64,000 bases of DNA from positions 1 through 64,000 of the forward strand of contig JAHYJD010000010.1 of the NCBI GenBank assembly GCA_019429365.1, in the 5' to 3' direction. This DNA is from Bacteroidales bacterium. GTDB lineage: Bacteria > Bacteroidota > Bacteroidia > Bacteroidales > UBA7960. Numbering within the stretch: the stretch's first letter is position 1; each line of letters starts with the position of its first letter. Positions 1 through 8,271 of this stretch are shown here, one piece after another. Below the pieces are notes generated by a model. That model was not told where the DNA came from, made no database searches, and saw only the letters and a program-made list of their open reading frames with translations. Position numbers and translations under genes: made by a program.

Positions 1-1
1 A

Positions 2-38
2 GCCCCGGTCCTCGAGCGGAGCGAAGCGGAGTCGAGAG
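2..38. repeat. Intergenic repeat copy 1 (CCCCGGTCCTCGAGCG...GTCGAGAGG)
   Basis: Same ends as 1647-1694; outer CTCGA/TCGAG inverted arms. Confidence 0.7.
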
Positions 39-145
39 GTGGTGCTGATTGCAGGGATGAATAGCCGTTGCCTTCAGGCTACGGAAATGATAGCCCAATC
101 TTCCCATGGGTTTTAACCCAAAATCCAAATTTAGTTTGGGCTAAA

Positions 146-301
146 GCCCCGGTTCGGGTTGGAATTTGAACACCCGGCATAAATGCCGGGGCTAGTGATT
201 TTCTATTGCATTTCGGCCAGGCCCCTCGACACTTCGGCCCGGCTCAGTGCAGGCACAGGTCGCGACCTGTCGCTTCATGGGCCAATTGCCCGGGGGCCTG
301 G
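146..301. repeat. Hairpin-rich intergenic segment with nested inverted repeats
   Basis: CCCGGCAT-aa-ATGCCGGG at 173-190; GCCCCGG/CCGGGGC at 146-152/186-192; perfect palindrome ACAGGTCGCGACCTGT at 255-270; CCAGGCCCC/GGGGCCTGG at 217-225/293-301. Confidence 0.7.
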
Positions 302-419
302 GATTGGGTTTATTCATGTTAAAAGCTTTTTTGCTTTTTAATTTATCACTTTTTATTGTTTTTTGCTTTCTATAGAAGCAAAATATTGCTACATTTGCTT
401 TCACAAAAAGCATATTCAC

Positions 420-1610
420 ATGGAAAGATTAATTGAAAAATCGAATCTGAAGATTGCCCAAGTTAACACGGGTTTCAGGCGGTTTGTTTTCGATGACATT
501 CTAATTACAAAAAACCGTTTGATTGCCCTGGCTGGTGCAAGAGGAACAGGGAAGACCACCCTGTTGCTGCAACTTGGCAAAGAAAGGAATTACCAGGAAG
601 TCCTTTACGTGGCACTTGATGATTTGTTTTTCACCAATAATAATCTTTATGAAACCGCCGCCATGTTTCAAAAGCTCGGGGGCAAATTGTTATTGCTCGA
701 TGAGGTACACAAGTATCCTGACTGGTCTCGTGAGATAAAATTAATTTACGATGACTTTCCTGACCTGAAGATTATTTTTACCTCTTCTTCGGTTTTGGAC
801 CTTTACAGGGGGGAATCTGATTTGAGCCGACGGTTGCTCAGCAAGAATCTTCCCGAGCTATCTTTCAGAGAATATGTAAGGTTCTATGAGAAAAAGGAAC
901 TACCCAAATTAAGTCTGCAGGATATCCTCAACAACCATCAACAAATCAGTTTAGATTTATTTGCGGATTTAAAGCCACTAAGATTTTTATATGATTACTA
1001 TAAAACCGGAAACTATCCCTATTACGAAGGAAATAAAGATGAGTATTATCAAAAAATACGTAATGTGATTAATCTCATTATGGATGTGGATATCCAAAGC
1101 ACACAGGCATTGGATTATCAACACATTGCAAAAATGAAAAAATTATTGTTTGTTATAGCTTCCAATGTCCCTTTTACTCCAAACATTAGTAAACTGAGTG
1201 AAAAGATAGGTTTAACCAGAAATGGCATTGTACAATCTCTTCAACTTATGGAAAAAGCAGAACTTATTCATGCATTGACAAAAAAAGGGAAAAGTATAAG
1301 TATTCTTAGCAAACCGGACAAATTATGGCTGCACAACACCAATCTTTATTTTGCAGTTTCAGGGGGTACACCTGATTTGGGCTCAATAAGGGAAACTTTT
1401 TTCCTTCAACATTTAAAAGTCGGTCATGAATTGAGCCTACATGAAAAGGCTGATTTTTTGGTAAATGATACTTTCACTTTTGAAGTCGGTGGTAAAAATA
1501 AGTCGCAAGGCCAGATAAAAGGCATTCCAAATTCGTATCTTGTTAAGGACGATTTGGAAACTGGCTCATATAATACCATTCCGCTCTGGCTTTTTGGGCT
1601 CTTATATTAA
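420..1610 (+). CDS. AAA (AAA_14/DUF4143-type) P-loop ATPase
   Basis: Walker A GARGTGKTT, Walker B-like LLLLDEVHKYPDW; ATG at 420 (MERLIEK) preferred over the upstream start. Confidence 0.8.
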   Translation: MERLIEKSNLKIAQVNTGFRRFVFDDILITKNRLIALAGARGTGKTTLLLQLGKERNYQEVLYVALDDLFFTNNNLYETAAMFQKLGGKLLLLDEVHKYPDWSREIKLIYDDFPDLKIIFTSSSVLDLYRGESDLSRRLLSKNLPELSFREYVRFYEKKELPKLSLQDILNNHQQISLDLFADLKPLRFLYDYYKTGNYPYYEGNKDEYYQKIRNVINLIMDVDIQSTQALDYQHIAKMKKLLFVIASNVPFTPNISKLSEKIGLTRNGIVQSLQLMEKAELIHALTKKGKSISILSKPDKLWLHNTNLYFAVSGGTPDLGSIRETFFLQHLKVGHELSLHEKADFLVNDTFTFEVGGKNKSQGQIKGIPNSYLVKDDLETGSYNTIPLWLFGLLY

Positions 1611-1646
1611 ATACGCCATTAAGTAAAGAGAAATAAAACCCGCCAT

Positions 1647-1694
1647 CCCCGGTCCTCGAGCGAAGTCTCGCCTTTGGCGAGAGGAGTCGAGAGG
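1647..1694. repeat. Intergenic repeat copy 2 with hairpin
   Basis: Shares ends with 2-38; inner stem TCTCGCC-ttt-GGCGAGA at 1666-1682. Confidence 0.7.
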
Positions 1695-1711
1695 CAGATC
1701 AAAGGGAAAAA

Positions 1712-2512
1712 TTATTCTTCCGTGTCGAAATTTTTGGCGATTTCTTCCCAGGCTTGTGCGGCGGCTTTTTGTTCGGCTTTTTTAATGGAGAAGTCCTGCC
1801 CCTTGCCGGCTATCTGCTCATCTACCACCAGATGTACCACATAAATACGGTTTTTCTTGCCATTTTCAATTTCTTCGGCAAGCACGAATTCGGCCGTCTT
1901 TTTTTCTTTCTGGCTCCATTCGATGATCTTGCTTTTGAAGTTGATTTCCTTGCTAAGGAGCTCTTCAATGTCGAGGTGGCAGGCGATGATCTGGTTGATG
2001 AGTATCTTTTGGGTGAAGCGGTAGCCCTTGTCGAGGTATATGGCGCCGATCAGGGCTTCGAAGGCATCGCCCAGGATGGAAGAGGCCGAAATGTTTCCCT
2101 CGCGGCTGGTCTGCACCAGTTTGTCGAGGCCCAGTTTCCGCGAAAGCGAATTGAGATTGGTGCGGCTCACTATGCGCGAGCGCATCTCGGTAAGAAAACC
2201 TTCTTCCTTGAAGGGGAATTTTTTGAAGAGGAAGTCGGCTATAATAGAACCAAGCACAGCATCGCCAAGGTATTCTAACCTTTCGTTGCTGTGCTTGAAT
2301 CCGTTGGTGAGGGGCGTTGCCGCTGAACGGTGGCGCAGGGCCAGCTTGTAAAGCGCAAGGTTCCCCGGGTTGTATCCGAAGATATTTTTTATGGCTTCCT
2401 GCAGTTCCCTGTCGGAAGCATGTCTTTTTCTTAAAAGGGACGAAAAAAAACGCAAAATAAAAAACCTATTGCGAAAACTTTTTGAATGCAACGCAGGCAT
2501 TGTGTCCGCCAA
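1712..2512 (-). CDS. rnc: Ribonuclease III
   Basis: RNase III signature NERLEYLGDAVLG, C-terminal dsRBD; next to fabF. Confidence 0.93.
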   Translation of the reverse strand: MADTMPALHSKSFRNRFFILRFFSSLLRKRHASDRELQEAIKNIFGYNPGNLALYKLALRHRSAATPLTNGFKHSNERLEYLGDAVLGSIIADFLFKKFPFKEEGFLTEMRSRIVSRTNLNSLSRKLGLDKLVQTSREGNISASSILGDAFEALIGAIYLDKGYRFTQKILINQIIACHLDIEELLSKEINFKSKIIEWSQKEKKTAEFVLAEEIENGKKNRIYVVHLVVDEQIAGKGQDFSIKKAEQKAAAQAWEEIAKNFDTEE

Positions 2513-3719
2513 AACCGAAGGTGTTGCTCATGGCCACATTTACCTTACGTTCCCTGGGTTTGTTCAGGGTGAAGTCGAGTTTATTGTCAATCTCCGGGTC
2601 AATGTTAAATACATTGATGGTAGGGGGGACAATGTCGTTTTTCACGGCCAGGATGGTGGCAATGGCTTCAATTGCGCCGGCTGCGCCCAGCAAATGGCCT
2701 GTCATCGACTTGGTGGAGTTGATGCTTATCTTATAGGCATGCTCGCCAAAAAGCTTCACGATGGCTTTGGGTTCAGCTACATCGCCCAGGGGTGTGGAGG
2801 TGCCGTGGGTGTTGATGTGGTCAATATCCTCGGGCTTAAGTTCTGCGTCTTCGAGGGTGTTGCGCATCACATTCATGGCGCCCAGTCCATCGGGGTGGGG
2901 GCTGGTCATGTGATAGGCATCGGCCGAAAGGCCGCCACCCACCATTTCGGCATATATTTTGACTCCCCTGGCAATGGCATGTTCATACTCTTCGAGCACG
3001 ATGCTGCCGGCGCCTTCGCCAATCACAAAACCATCGCGGTCTTTGTCGAAGGGCCTGGAGGCGGTAGCCGGGTCGTCGTTGCGTTCGGAAATGGCATGCA
3101 TGGCGCTGAAACCGCCCACTCCTGCTGCATTCACAGCCGCTTCTGAGCCGCCGCTCACAATGATATCGGCTTTGCCGAGGCGTATGAGGTTGAAACTGTC
3201 GACCAGGGCGTTGGCTGCCGAGGCACAGGCCGAAGTGGTGGTATAGTTGGGACCCCTGAAACCGTACTTGATGGAAATATGGCCGGCAGCAATGTCCGCA
3301 ATCATCTTGGGGATAAAGAAAGGGCTGAAGCGCGGGGTGCCATCGCCTTTGGCATATTCAGAAATGGCCTCAAGAAAGGTTTCCAGGCCACCAATGCCGC
3401 TGCCCCATATAATGCCCACACGGTCCACATTCACCTTCTCGGGGTCGATGCCAGCATCCTTTATTGCCTCATCGGTGGCAATAACGGCATACTGTGCGTA
3501 AGGGTCGTATTTGCGGATTTCTTTCCGGTCGAAATAGGCTTTAAAGTCGAAATTTTTGATTTCGCAGGCAAACCGGGTCTTAAACTTTGATGCGTCGAAG
3601 CGTGTAATGAGAGCCGCCCCGCTGACACCATTAAGCAAACCGTTCCAGAACTCTGGAACGGTATTGCCTATTGGAGTAAGAGCGCCTAATCCTGTAACTA
3701 CTACTCGTCTGAGTTTCAT
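2466..3719 (-). CDS. fabF: Beta-ketoacyl-ACP synthase II
   Basis: TTTSACASAANAL active-site Cys, NTHGTSTPLGD and NSTKSMTGHLLGAAGAIE motifs. Confidence 0.97.
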   Translation of the reverse strand: MKLRRVVVTGLGALTPIGNTVPEFWNGLLNGVSGAALITRFDASKFKTRFACEIKNFDFKAYFDRKEIRKYDPYAQYAVIATDEAIKDAGIDPEKVNVDRVGIIWGSGIGGLETFLEAISEYAKGDGTPRFSPFFIPKMIADIAAGHISIKYGFRGPNYTTTSACASAANALVDSFNLIRLGKADIIVSGGSEAAVNAAGVGGFSAMHAISERNDDPATASRPFDKDRDGFVIGEGAGSIVLEEYEHAIARGVKIYAEMVGGGLSADAYHMTSPHPDGLGAMNVMRNTLEDAELKPEDIDHINTHGTSTPLGDVAEPKAIVKLFGEHAYKISINSTKSMTGHLLGAAGAIEAIATILAVKNDIVPPTINVFNIDPEIDNKLDFTLNKPRERKVNVAMSNTFGFGGHNACVAFKKFSQ

Positions 3720-3740
3720 TTAAAGCGCGTTAGGTTCTAC

Positions 3741-3974
3741 TTATTGATTTTTTTCAATATAAGCAATAGCATCACCTACGGTGCTGATCTTCTCAGCCTG
3801 ATCGTCAGGAATGGCAAGGTTGAATTCTTTTTCGAATTCCATGATGAGTTCTACGGTGTCAAGTGAATCAGCACCCAAATCATTGGTGAAACTGGCTTCA
3901 GCAGTTACTTCTTTCTCATCTACACCAAGCTTATCAACGATGATAGCTTTAACTCTTGTTGTAATGTCAGACAT
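3741..3974 (-). CDS. acpP: Acyl carrier protein
   Basis: 77 aa with [15 protein letters not shown] phosphopantetheine site. Confidence 0.97.
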   Translation of the reverse strand: MSDITTRVKAIIVDKLGVDEKEVTAEASFTNDLGADSLDTVELIMEFEKEFNLAIPDDQAEKISTVGDAIAYIEKNQ

Positions 3975-4212
3975 GGTTTCTCCTTTTTATTTGTTTAAAA
4001 CAGGATGCAAAGAAAATTATTTAAACGCTAATCACCAACTTTTTCGCATTCTAATTTCACTAAACCGCTGTAATCTATTGTATTGCAATTTTTTGCGTTT
4101 AACTAAAAGCTTAGTTTAAGGGCAAAATAAGGCAAAATATCTTGTTGATTTTTTGATTTTTCTGCCAAAAATTGGCCAAATTTGTCAAATATTTAATTAA
4201 TGTTTATCAATA

Positions 4213-4806
4213 ATGCAGCAAAAAGGTGCAAAAATAAGGCTTGCCATGATGGCCTCGGGCAGCGGTACGAATGTAGCCAATTTTATTGAATACTTCAAAT
4301 TGCACGATTTCATTGAAGTGGCCCTGGTCGTATCGAGCGATCCGGATGCGCAGGTGCTCAAAAGGGCATCCAAGACCAAGATCCCGCACGTGGTCATCAG
4401 GCGCGATCAATGGAAGGATGAGGAGCTGGTGCTGGGCCTTTTCAGGGAAAGCCACATCGATTTTGTGGTGCTGGCTGGTTTCTTGCTGCTGCTGCCCGAA
4501 TATCTGCTAAAAGAATTCCCCGAAAGGGTGGTGAATATTCATCCTGCCCTTTTGCCCAAGTTTGGGGGCAAGGGTATGTATGGCATGCGGGTGCACGAGG
4601 AAGTCATCAGCCAGGGTGAATACCAGACGGGCATTACCATACATTATGTGAATGAGCGCTACGACGAGGGCGAGATCATTTTCCAGGCCGGATTCGACAT
4701 TGAGCCCGGTGACACCCCTGAAACCATTGCCGCAAAAGTGCATCAGCTTGAATACAAGCATTACCCCCGCGTGGTGGAGGAGCTGGTGCAAAACATGGAA
4801 CTCTGA
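4213..4806 (+). CDS. purN: Phosphoribosylglycinamide formyltransferase
   Basis: MASGSGTNVANFIEYF, VVNIHPALLPKFGGKGMYG, ITIHYVNERYDEGEIIFQ. Confidence 0.95.
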   Translation: MQQKGAKIRLAMMASGSGTNVANFIEYFKLHDFIEVALVVSSDPDAQVLKRASKTKIPHVVIRRDQWKDEELVLGLFRESHIDFVVLAGFLLLLPEYLLKEFPERVVNIHPALLPKFGGKGMYGMRVHEEVISQGEYQTGITIHYVNERYDEGEIIFQAGFDIEPGDTPETIAAKVHQLEYKHYPRVVEELVQNMEL

Positions 4807-4813
4807 CAAAAGA

Positions 4814-4890
4814 AATCAGGAATGATCTCCTGCGATTGGAGCCCTTAGGCCTTTGTTCGCAGAGGGTCATTCCTGAATCCCGGAATTTTT
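4814..4890. terminator. Long imperfect stem-loop between convergent genes, probable bidirectional terminator
   Basis: CAGGAATGA...TCATTCCTG outer arms with inner CCTGCGA/TCGCAG pairing; T-rich stretch downstream. Confidence 0.5.
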
Positions 4891-4899
4891 ATTCTTTTT

Positions 4900-6951
4900 T
4901 TACCTGATATGCTTCAGGGCCTCTTCCACTGCATCGAGCATGGGTTGGCTCGAAATGGGGCTTCCCACGGCCAGTTTCATCCATTCCTGCGGAATAAGTT
5001 TTCCGGCGGTGAACATGCGGTCGGTTTCACTGCCCACATTCATACCCTCCAGTTTGCCTTCAATCTGAAACTCGATAAGGTGGCCCAGGGGGTAGGCGCT
5101 TAAATATAGGGGATAGCTTATCATGTGCGAATAAATGGCCAGTATGGGCGAATCTTCCACACCGAAAACCGGGGCAAAGTATTTGTTCCAGACATCGATG
5201 GCTATTTCTATGGTTTGTTCCTTGAGCTGTGCAGCGGTGGCGTTGGGGTTTTCGTACATCCACTGCCACACGGCCATATCCACCAGCGACACGCCCATGA
5301 TTTCGTAGCTTCCCCAGAAGTTGTCGAGGGCACGCAGGTGATGCTCAGCGGGGTTGCCGCTGCTTATGCCCAGCAGGTCGAGGTCACGCACCTGGAAAAT
5401 AAAGGCCAGGGCTTCGGTAAATGCCGTGTTGGGAACGCCGCTCATCAGGTAATAGTCCACGTCGTGCAGGGTGATGGTCTGCTCCACGTTATGGCCAAAT
5501 TCATGCACGGCAATGTTATAGCCTTTGTAGTCCATGCCATCCTGGCCAATACGGGTGCGCAGGTGCGAGTTTTGCGATCGCATTTGTGCGCCCCAGGCGT
5601 GGCCTGCGCCGCGTGAACCTTCCACCACAATTTTTGAAGCAATGGCATTGGCCCTGTCGCGGCTCCAGCCCAGTTTTACCATGATGTTGGGCAGGTCGTT
5701 TTCAAAAGCTTCGCGGCTGGGGTACTTACGGCCAACAATGGCATTGAGCTCTTCTTCCGAAATGGTGCTGCGTGCCTTGAAGCCATCATACCAGATATCG
5801 AAAGGCTGCAGGGGGCGACCCAGGCGCTGACTGATCAGGGCTCCCACTTCTTTGGCAAGCGGTGAGCTAACCAGTTCAACAAAAAGATTCTCCACTTCTT
5901 GCTGGGTGAGTTCCAGGCCAGCGTTGAAGGCGCGTTCAATGGCGGTGGGGTAGTTGGGCGAAAAGGGATCGGCTTCCTTTGCTGCATGGAAGTTGTTGAG
6001 CAAGTACTGGTAGCGGGTGTCGGGCTCGGGCGTAGCTTCCACTTTCTGTCCATCCATAAACACTTCATTGCTATACGGATTCCAGCTAACTTCCGGGTTG
6101 TTGATCACCCTTTCGGGGATGTCCTGGGCAATGATGCGGCCCATCACCTGGTAGATCATTTCCTGTTGCTGCAGGCCATCGGGGTTGCCATACTGCGATT
6201 TGATCTCGTCGCGCAGGCCCCAGTGGGTAATCAGGCGCATGTTTTCGGGGAACATGGTTTGGCCGGCATCGTTCACCAGTTTGCCCATGATAATATTGTA
6301 TTCCGAGATGTAGTTGTCCGACTCGGTGCTTATGCGCGAGGCCTCCTGGTTTATGGCCGAGGGTACACGCGAGGTGTATACATCGCCCATGCGTGCATAG
6401 GCCCAGTTCTGTCGACTCCAGTTTGGTCCCATTTCGGCCTTTTCTTCCAGTTTGTAAAACGGGAAGTTCAGGATGGTGAGAAAAGCGATCTTATTTCCAA
6501 AAAAGTCGTCGGCAAGATGTGCATAGGGCGAGTAGCTGCCAAACATAACATCGACGGGGGTAATGGGACCCACGTCAAGATGTAGTGGTTTGTTCAGCTC
6601 CAGGCTCATTTGGTTCATGTGGCCCCAGAGCAACTCATAGTTGGCCGAGAGTTTCTCGAACAGGATTTTGCGCGCGGCCTCATCGCCCTGGTATTGCTCG
6701 AGGCAAAAAGTTTCAAATTCTTCGGTGGTGCCGTCTTCAGTTTTCCACAAGGCAGCCACCTGGCTTACCCCGCGTTGAATCAGGTCGTGCCGGCTTTCGC
6801 CGAACTTTTCGGTCAGTTGGTCAATCACCGATTTAACGGTGGCTTCAGGTATTATGCCCATGTCGTCGTTGGTTTTGCGGGCAGCTTCCGGGTTACAGGC
6901 TGTCAATATTACAGCCACTAGGAAAATGCCTAATAATGATGACTTTTTCAT
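4900..6951 (-). CDS. Lipoprotein with HEFGH motif, putative gluzincin metallopeptidase
   Basis: Signal peptide with lipobox LTAC; AVHEFGHNVEQ and downstream FTEALAF Glu. Confidence 0.65.
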   Translation of the reverse strand: MKKSSLLGIFLVAVILTACNPEAARKTNDDMGIIPEATVKSVIDQLTEKFGESRHDLIQRGVSQVAALWKTEDGTTEEFETFCLEQYQGDEAARKILFEKLSANYELLWGHMNQMSLELNKPLHLDVGPITPVDVMFGSYSPYAHLADDFFGNKIAFLTILNFPFYKLEEKAEMGPNWSRQNWAYARMGDVYTSRVPSAINQEASRISTESDNYISEYNIIMGKLVNDAGQTMFPENMRLITHWGLRDEIKSQYGNPDGLQQQEMIYQVMGRIIAQDIPERVINNPEVSWNPYSNEVFMDGQKVEATPEPDTRYQYLLNNFHAAKEADPFSPNYPTAIERAFNAGLELTQQEVENLFVELVSSPLAKEVGALISQRLGRPLQPFDIWYDGFKARSTISEEELNAIVGRKYPSREAFENDLPNIMVKLGWSRDRANAIASKIVVEGSRGAGHAWGAQMRSQNSHLRTRIGQDGMDYKGYNIAVHEFGHNVEQTITLHDVDYYLMSGVPNTAFTEALAFIFQVRDLDLLGISSGNPAEHHLRALDNFWGSYEIMGVSLVDMAVWQWMYENPNATAAQLKEQTIEIAIDVWNKYFAPVFGVEDSPILAIYSHMISYPLYLSAYPLGHLIEFQIEGKLEGMNVGSETDRMFTAGKLIPQEWMKLAVGSPISSQPMLDAVEEALKHIR

Positions 6952-7003
6952 TTATTATAGTTTTTGGTGATTTGGTAAATAGGTGGTTTATAAAAATCAG
7001 GAA

Positions 7004-7417
7004 TTATTCCTTGAAAAATTGGTTGAACCCCTTATTTTTCAAGTGACTTTTTAGTTTTTTATCCCCTGTCCATAAGGGAATATTTAGTTCAATTGAAAGT
7101 GCAATAAAAGGGGTGTCTTTTGGGTCAACGTCCTTACACAAATCATAGGCTATCTGCCTGCTTTCCAATCCGACAAGCTCTAAAGGAACAAAATGAATGC
7201 GCCCAATTAATGCATTGAATAAATGAAAAAACGCTTCTTCCTTAAGCTTGGAAGAATTAATAAGTTTTTCTTTGTGTTTGTAAATTTCGGTTATCAGATA
7301 GTTTGGAGTGTAAAACTGGAGTGAATGATCAAACAATAAGTCTCTGATTAGGGAGGCTTTAGGAATTAGGGCGGAGAAGATCAGGTTTGTATCGACCACA
7401 ATGGAGTTTGAGATCAT
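7004..7417 (-). CDS. PIN-domain protein, putative VapC-like toxin
   Basis: VVDTNLIFSAL N-terminal Asp, LITEIYKHK, DPKDTPFIALSIEL and WTGDKKLK motifs. Confidence 0.8.
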   Translation of the reverse strand: MISNSIVVDTNLIFSALIPKASLIRDLLFDHSLQFYTPNYLITEIYKHKEKLINSSKLKEEAFFHLFNALIGRIHFVPLELVGLESRQIAYDLCKDVDPKDTPFIALSIELNIPLWTGDKKLKSHLKNKGFNQFFKE

Positions 7418-7638
7418 TTTTTTACACCTTTAAGGAAATCATCCTCGTTTTTTGTCCACCATTCCTGATTGATTTCTTCAGCAACACTAAGAATGTCCGA
7501 AGAAAAACCAGCTTTCAGGACAAGTTCTTCCGCTTGAAGTCTTTTTATTAAGGAAATAAGGTAATCCTCGTCAAAACCCTTTTTATTAAGTTTTAGAATT
7601 ATTTGATCGCCTTTGTTTTCAATCACCAAGTTTTTCAT
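7414..7638 (-). CDS. Small protein upstream of PIN toxin, putative antitoxin
   Basis: 74 aa, overlaps PIN gene by 4 nt, same strand. Confidence 0.6.
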   Translation of the reverse strand: MKNLVIENKGDQIILKLNKKGFDEDYLISLIKRLQAEELVLKAGFSSDILSVAEEINQEWWTKNEDDFLKGVKK

Positions 7639-7664
7639 GGCACAGGAGTTTTTACAAATTTACT

Positions 7665-8207
7665 TCAATATTGATTGAAAGAGGCCATTTGGTCCATGCT
7701 TTTTCTGATCTTCCTGCGTTTTTTGCTGTTGGCCGGATAACCCAGGGTAATGACCAGCGGAATGCGTCTGTTTTTTGGAATACCAAGAAGTTGACGCACT
7801 TTTTTCTCGTCGAACCAGCCCAGCATGCAGGTGCCAAGGCCTTGTTCGGCAGCAGCCAGGCAAAAGTGCTCGGCCACAATGCCAATGTCGATCATCGAGA
7901 GGTCTTTGTCTTTTACTGTGCTGCCGATTTTCGAAAGCATTTTGGCTGGCTCGGCCACCAGCACAGCCATAACAGGCGCCTGCACCGTGAAGCGGTTAAA
8001 CTGCAACACAGCGTTAAATGTGGCATTGGCCACCTGCAGGGCCAGCTCCCGGTCGGTAACCATTACAAACTTCCAGGGCTGGCTGTTGCAGGCCGAAGGT
8101 GCCGGGCGACAGGCCTCCAGGATGTATTCTATTTTTTCTTCTTCAACCACACGGTCTGAATATCGCCGGGTGCTCTCGCGTTCGTTTACTAATTGCAGAA
8201 AGTTCAT
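7665..8207 (-). CDS. Nitroreductase family protein
   Basis: RESTRRYSDRVV, EACRPAPSACNSQPWKFVMV, AAAEQGLGTCMLGWF. Confidence 0.88.
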   Translation of the reverse strand: MNFLQLVNERESTRRYSDRVVEEEKIEYILEACRPAPSACNSQPWKFVMVTDRELALQVANATFNAVLQFNRFTVQAPVMAVLVAEPAKMLSKIGSTVKDKDLSMIDIGIVAEHFCLAAAEQGLGTCMLGWFDEKKVRQLLGIPKNRRIPLVITLGYPANSKKRRKIRKSMDQMASFNQY

Positions 8208-8271
8208 TTTTTATTGGTGTATTACTCATCGGGTGACTCCAATTCAACCGGTGAGTTTTGGTTTTCCCTCC

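Noticed and set aside
2370-3146. 258-aa plus-strand ORF over fabF
   Set aside because: Antisense shadow ORF of a strongly conserved gene; composition reflects complementary codon usage.
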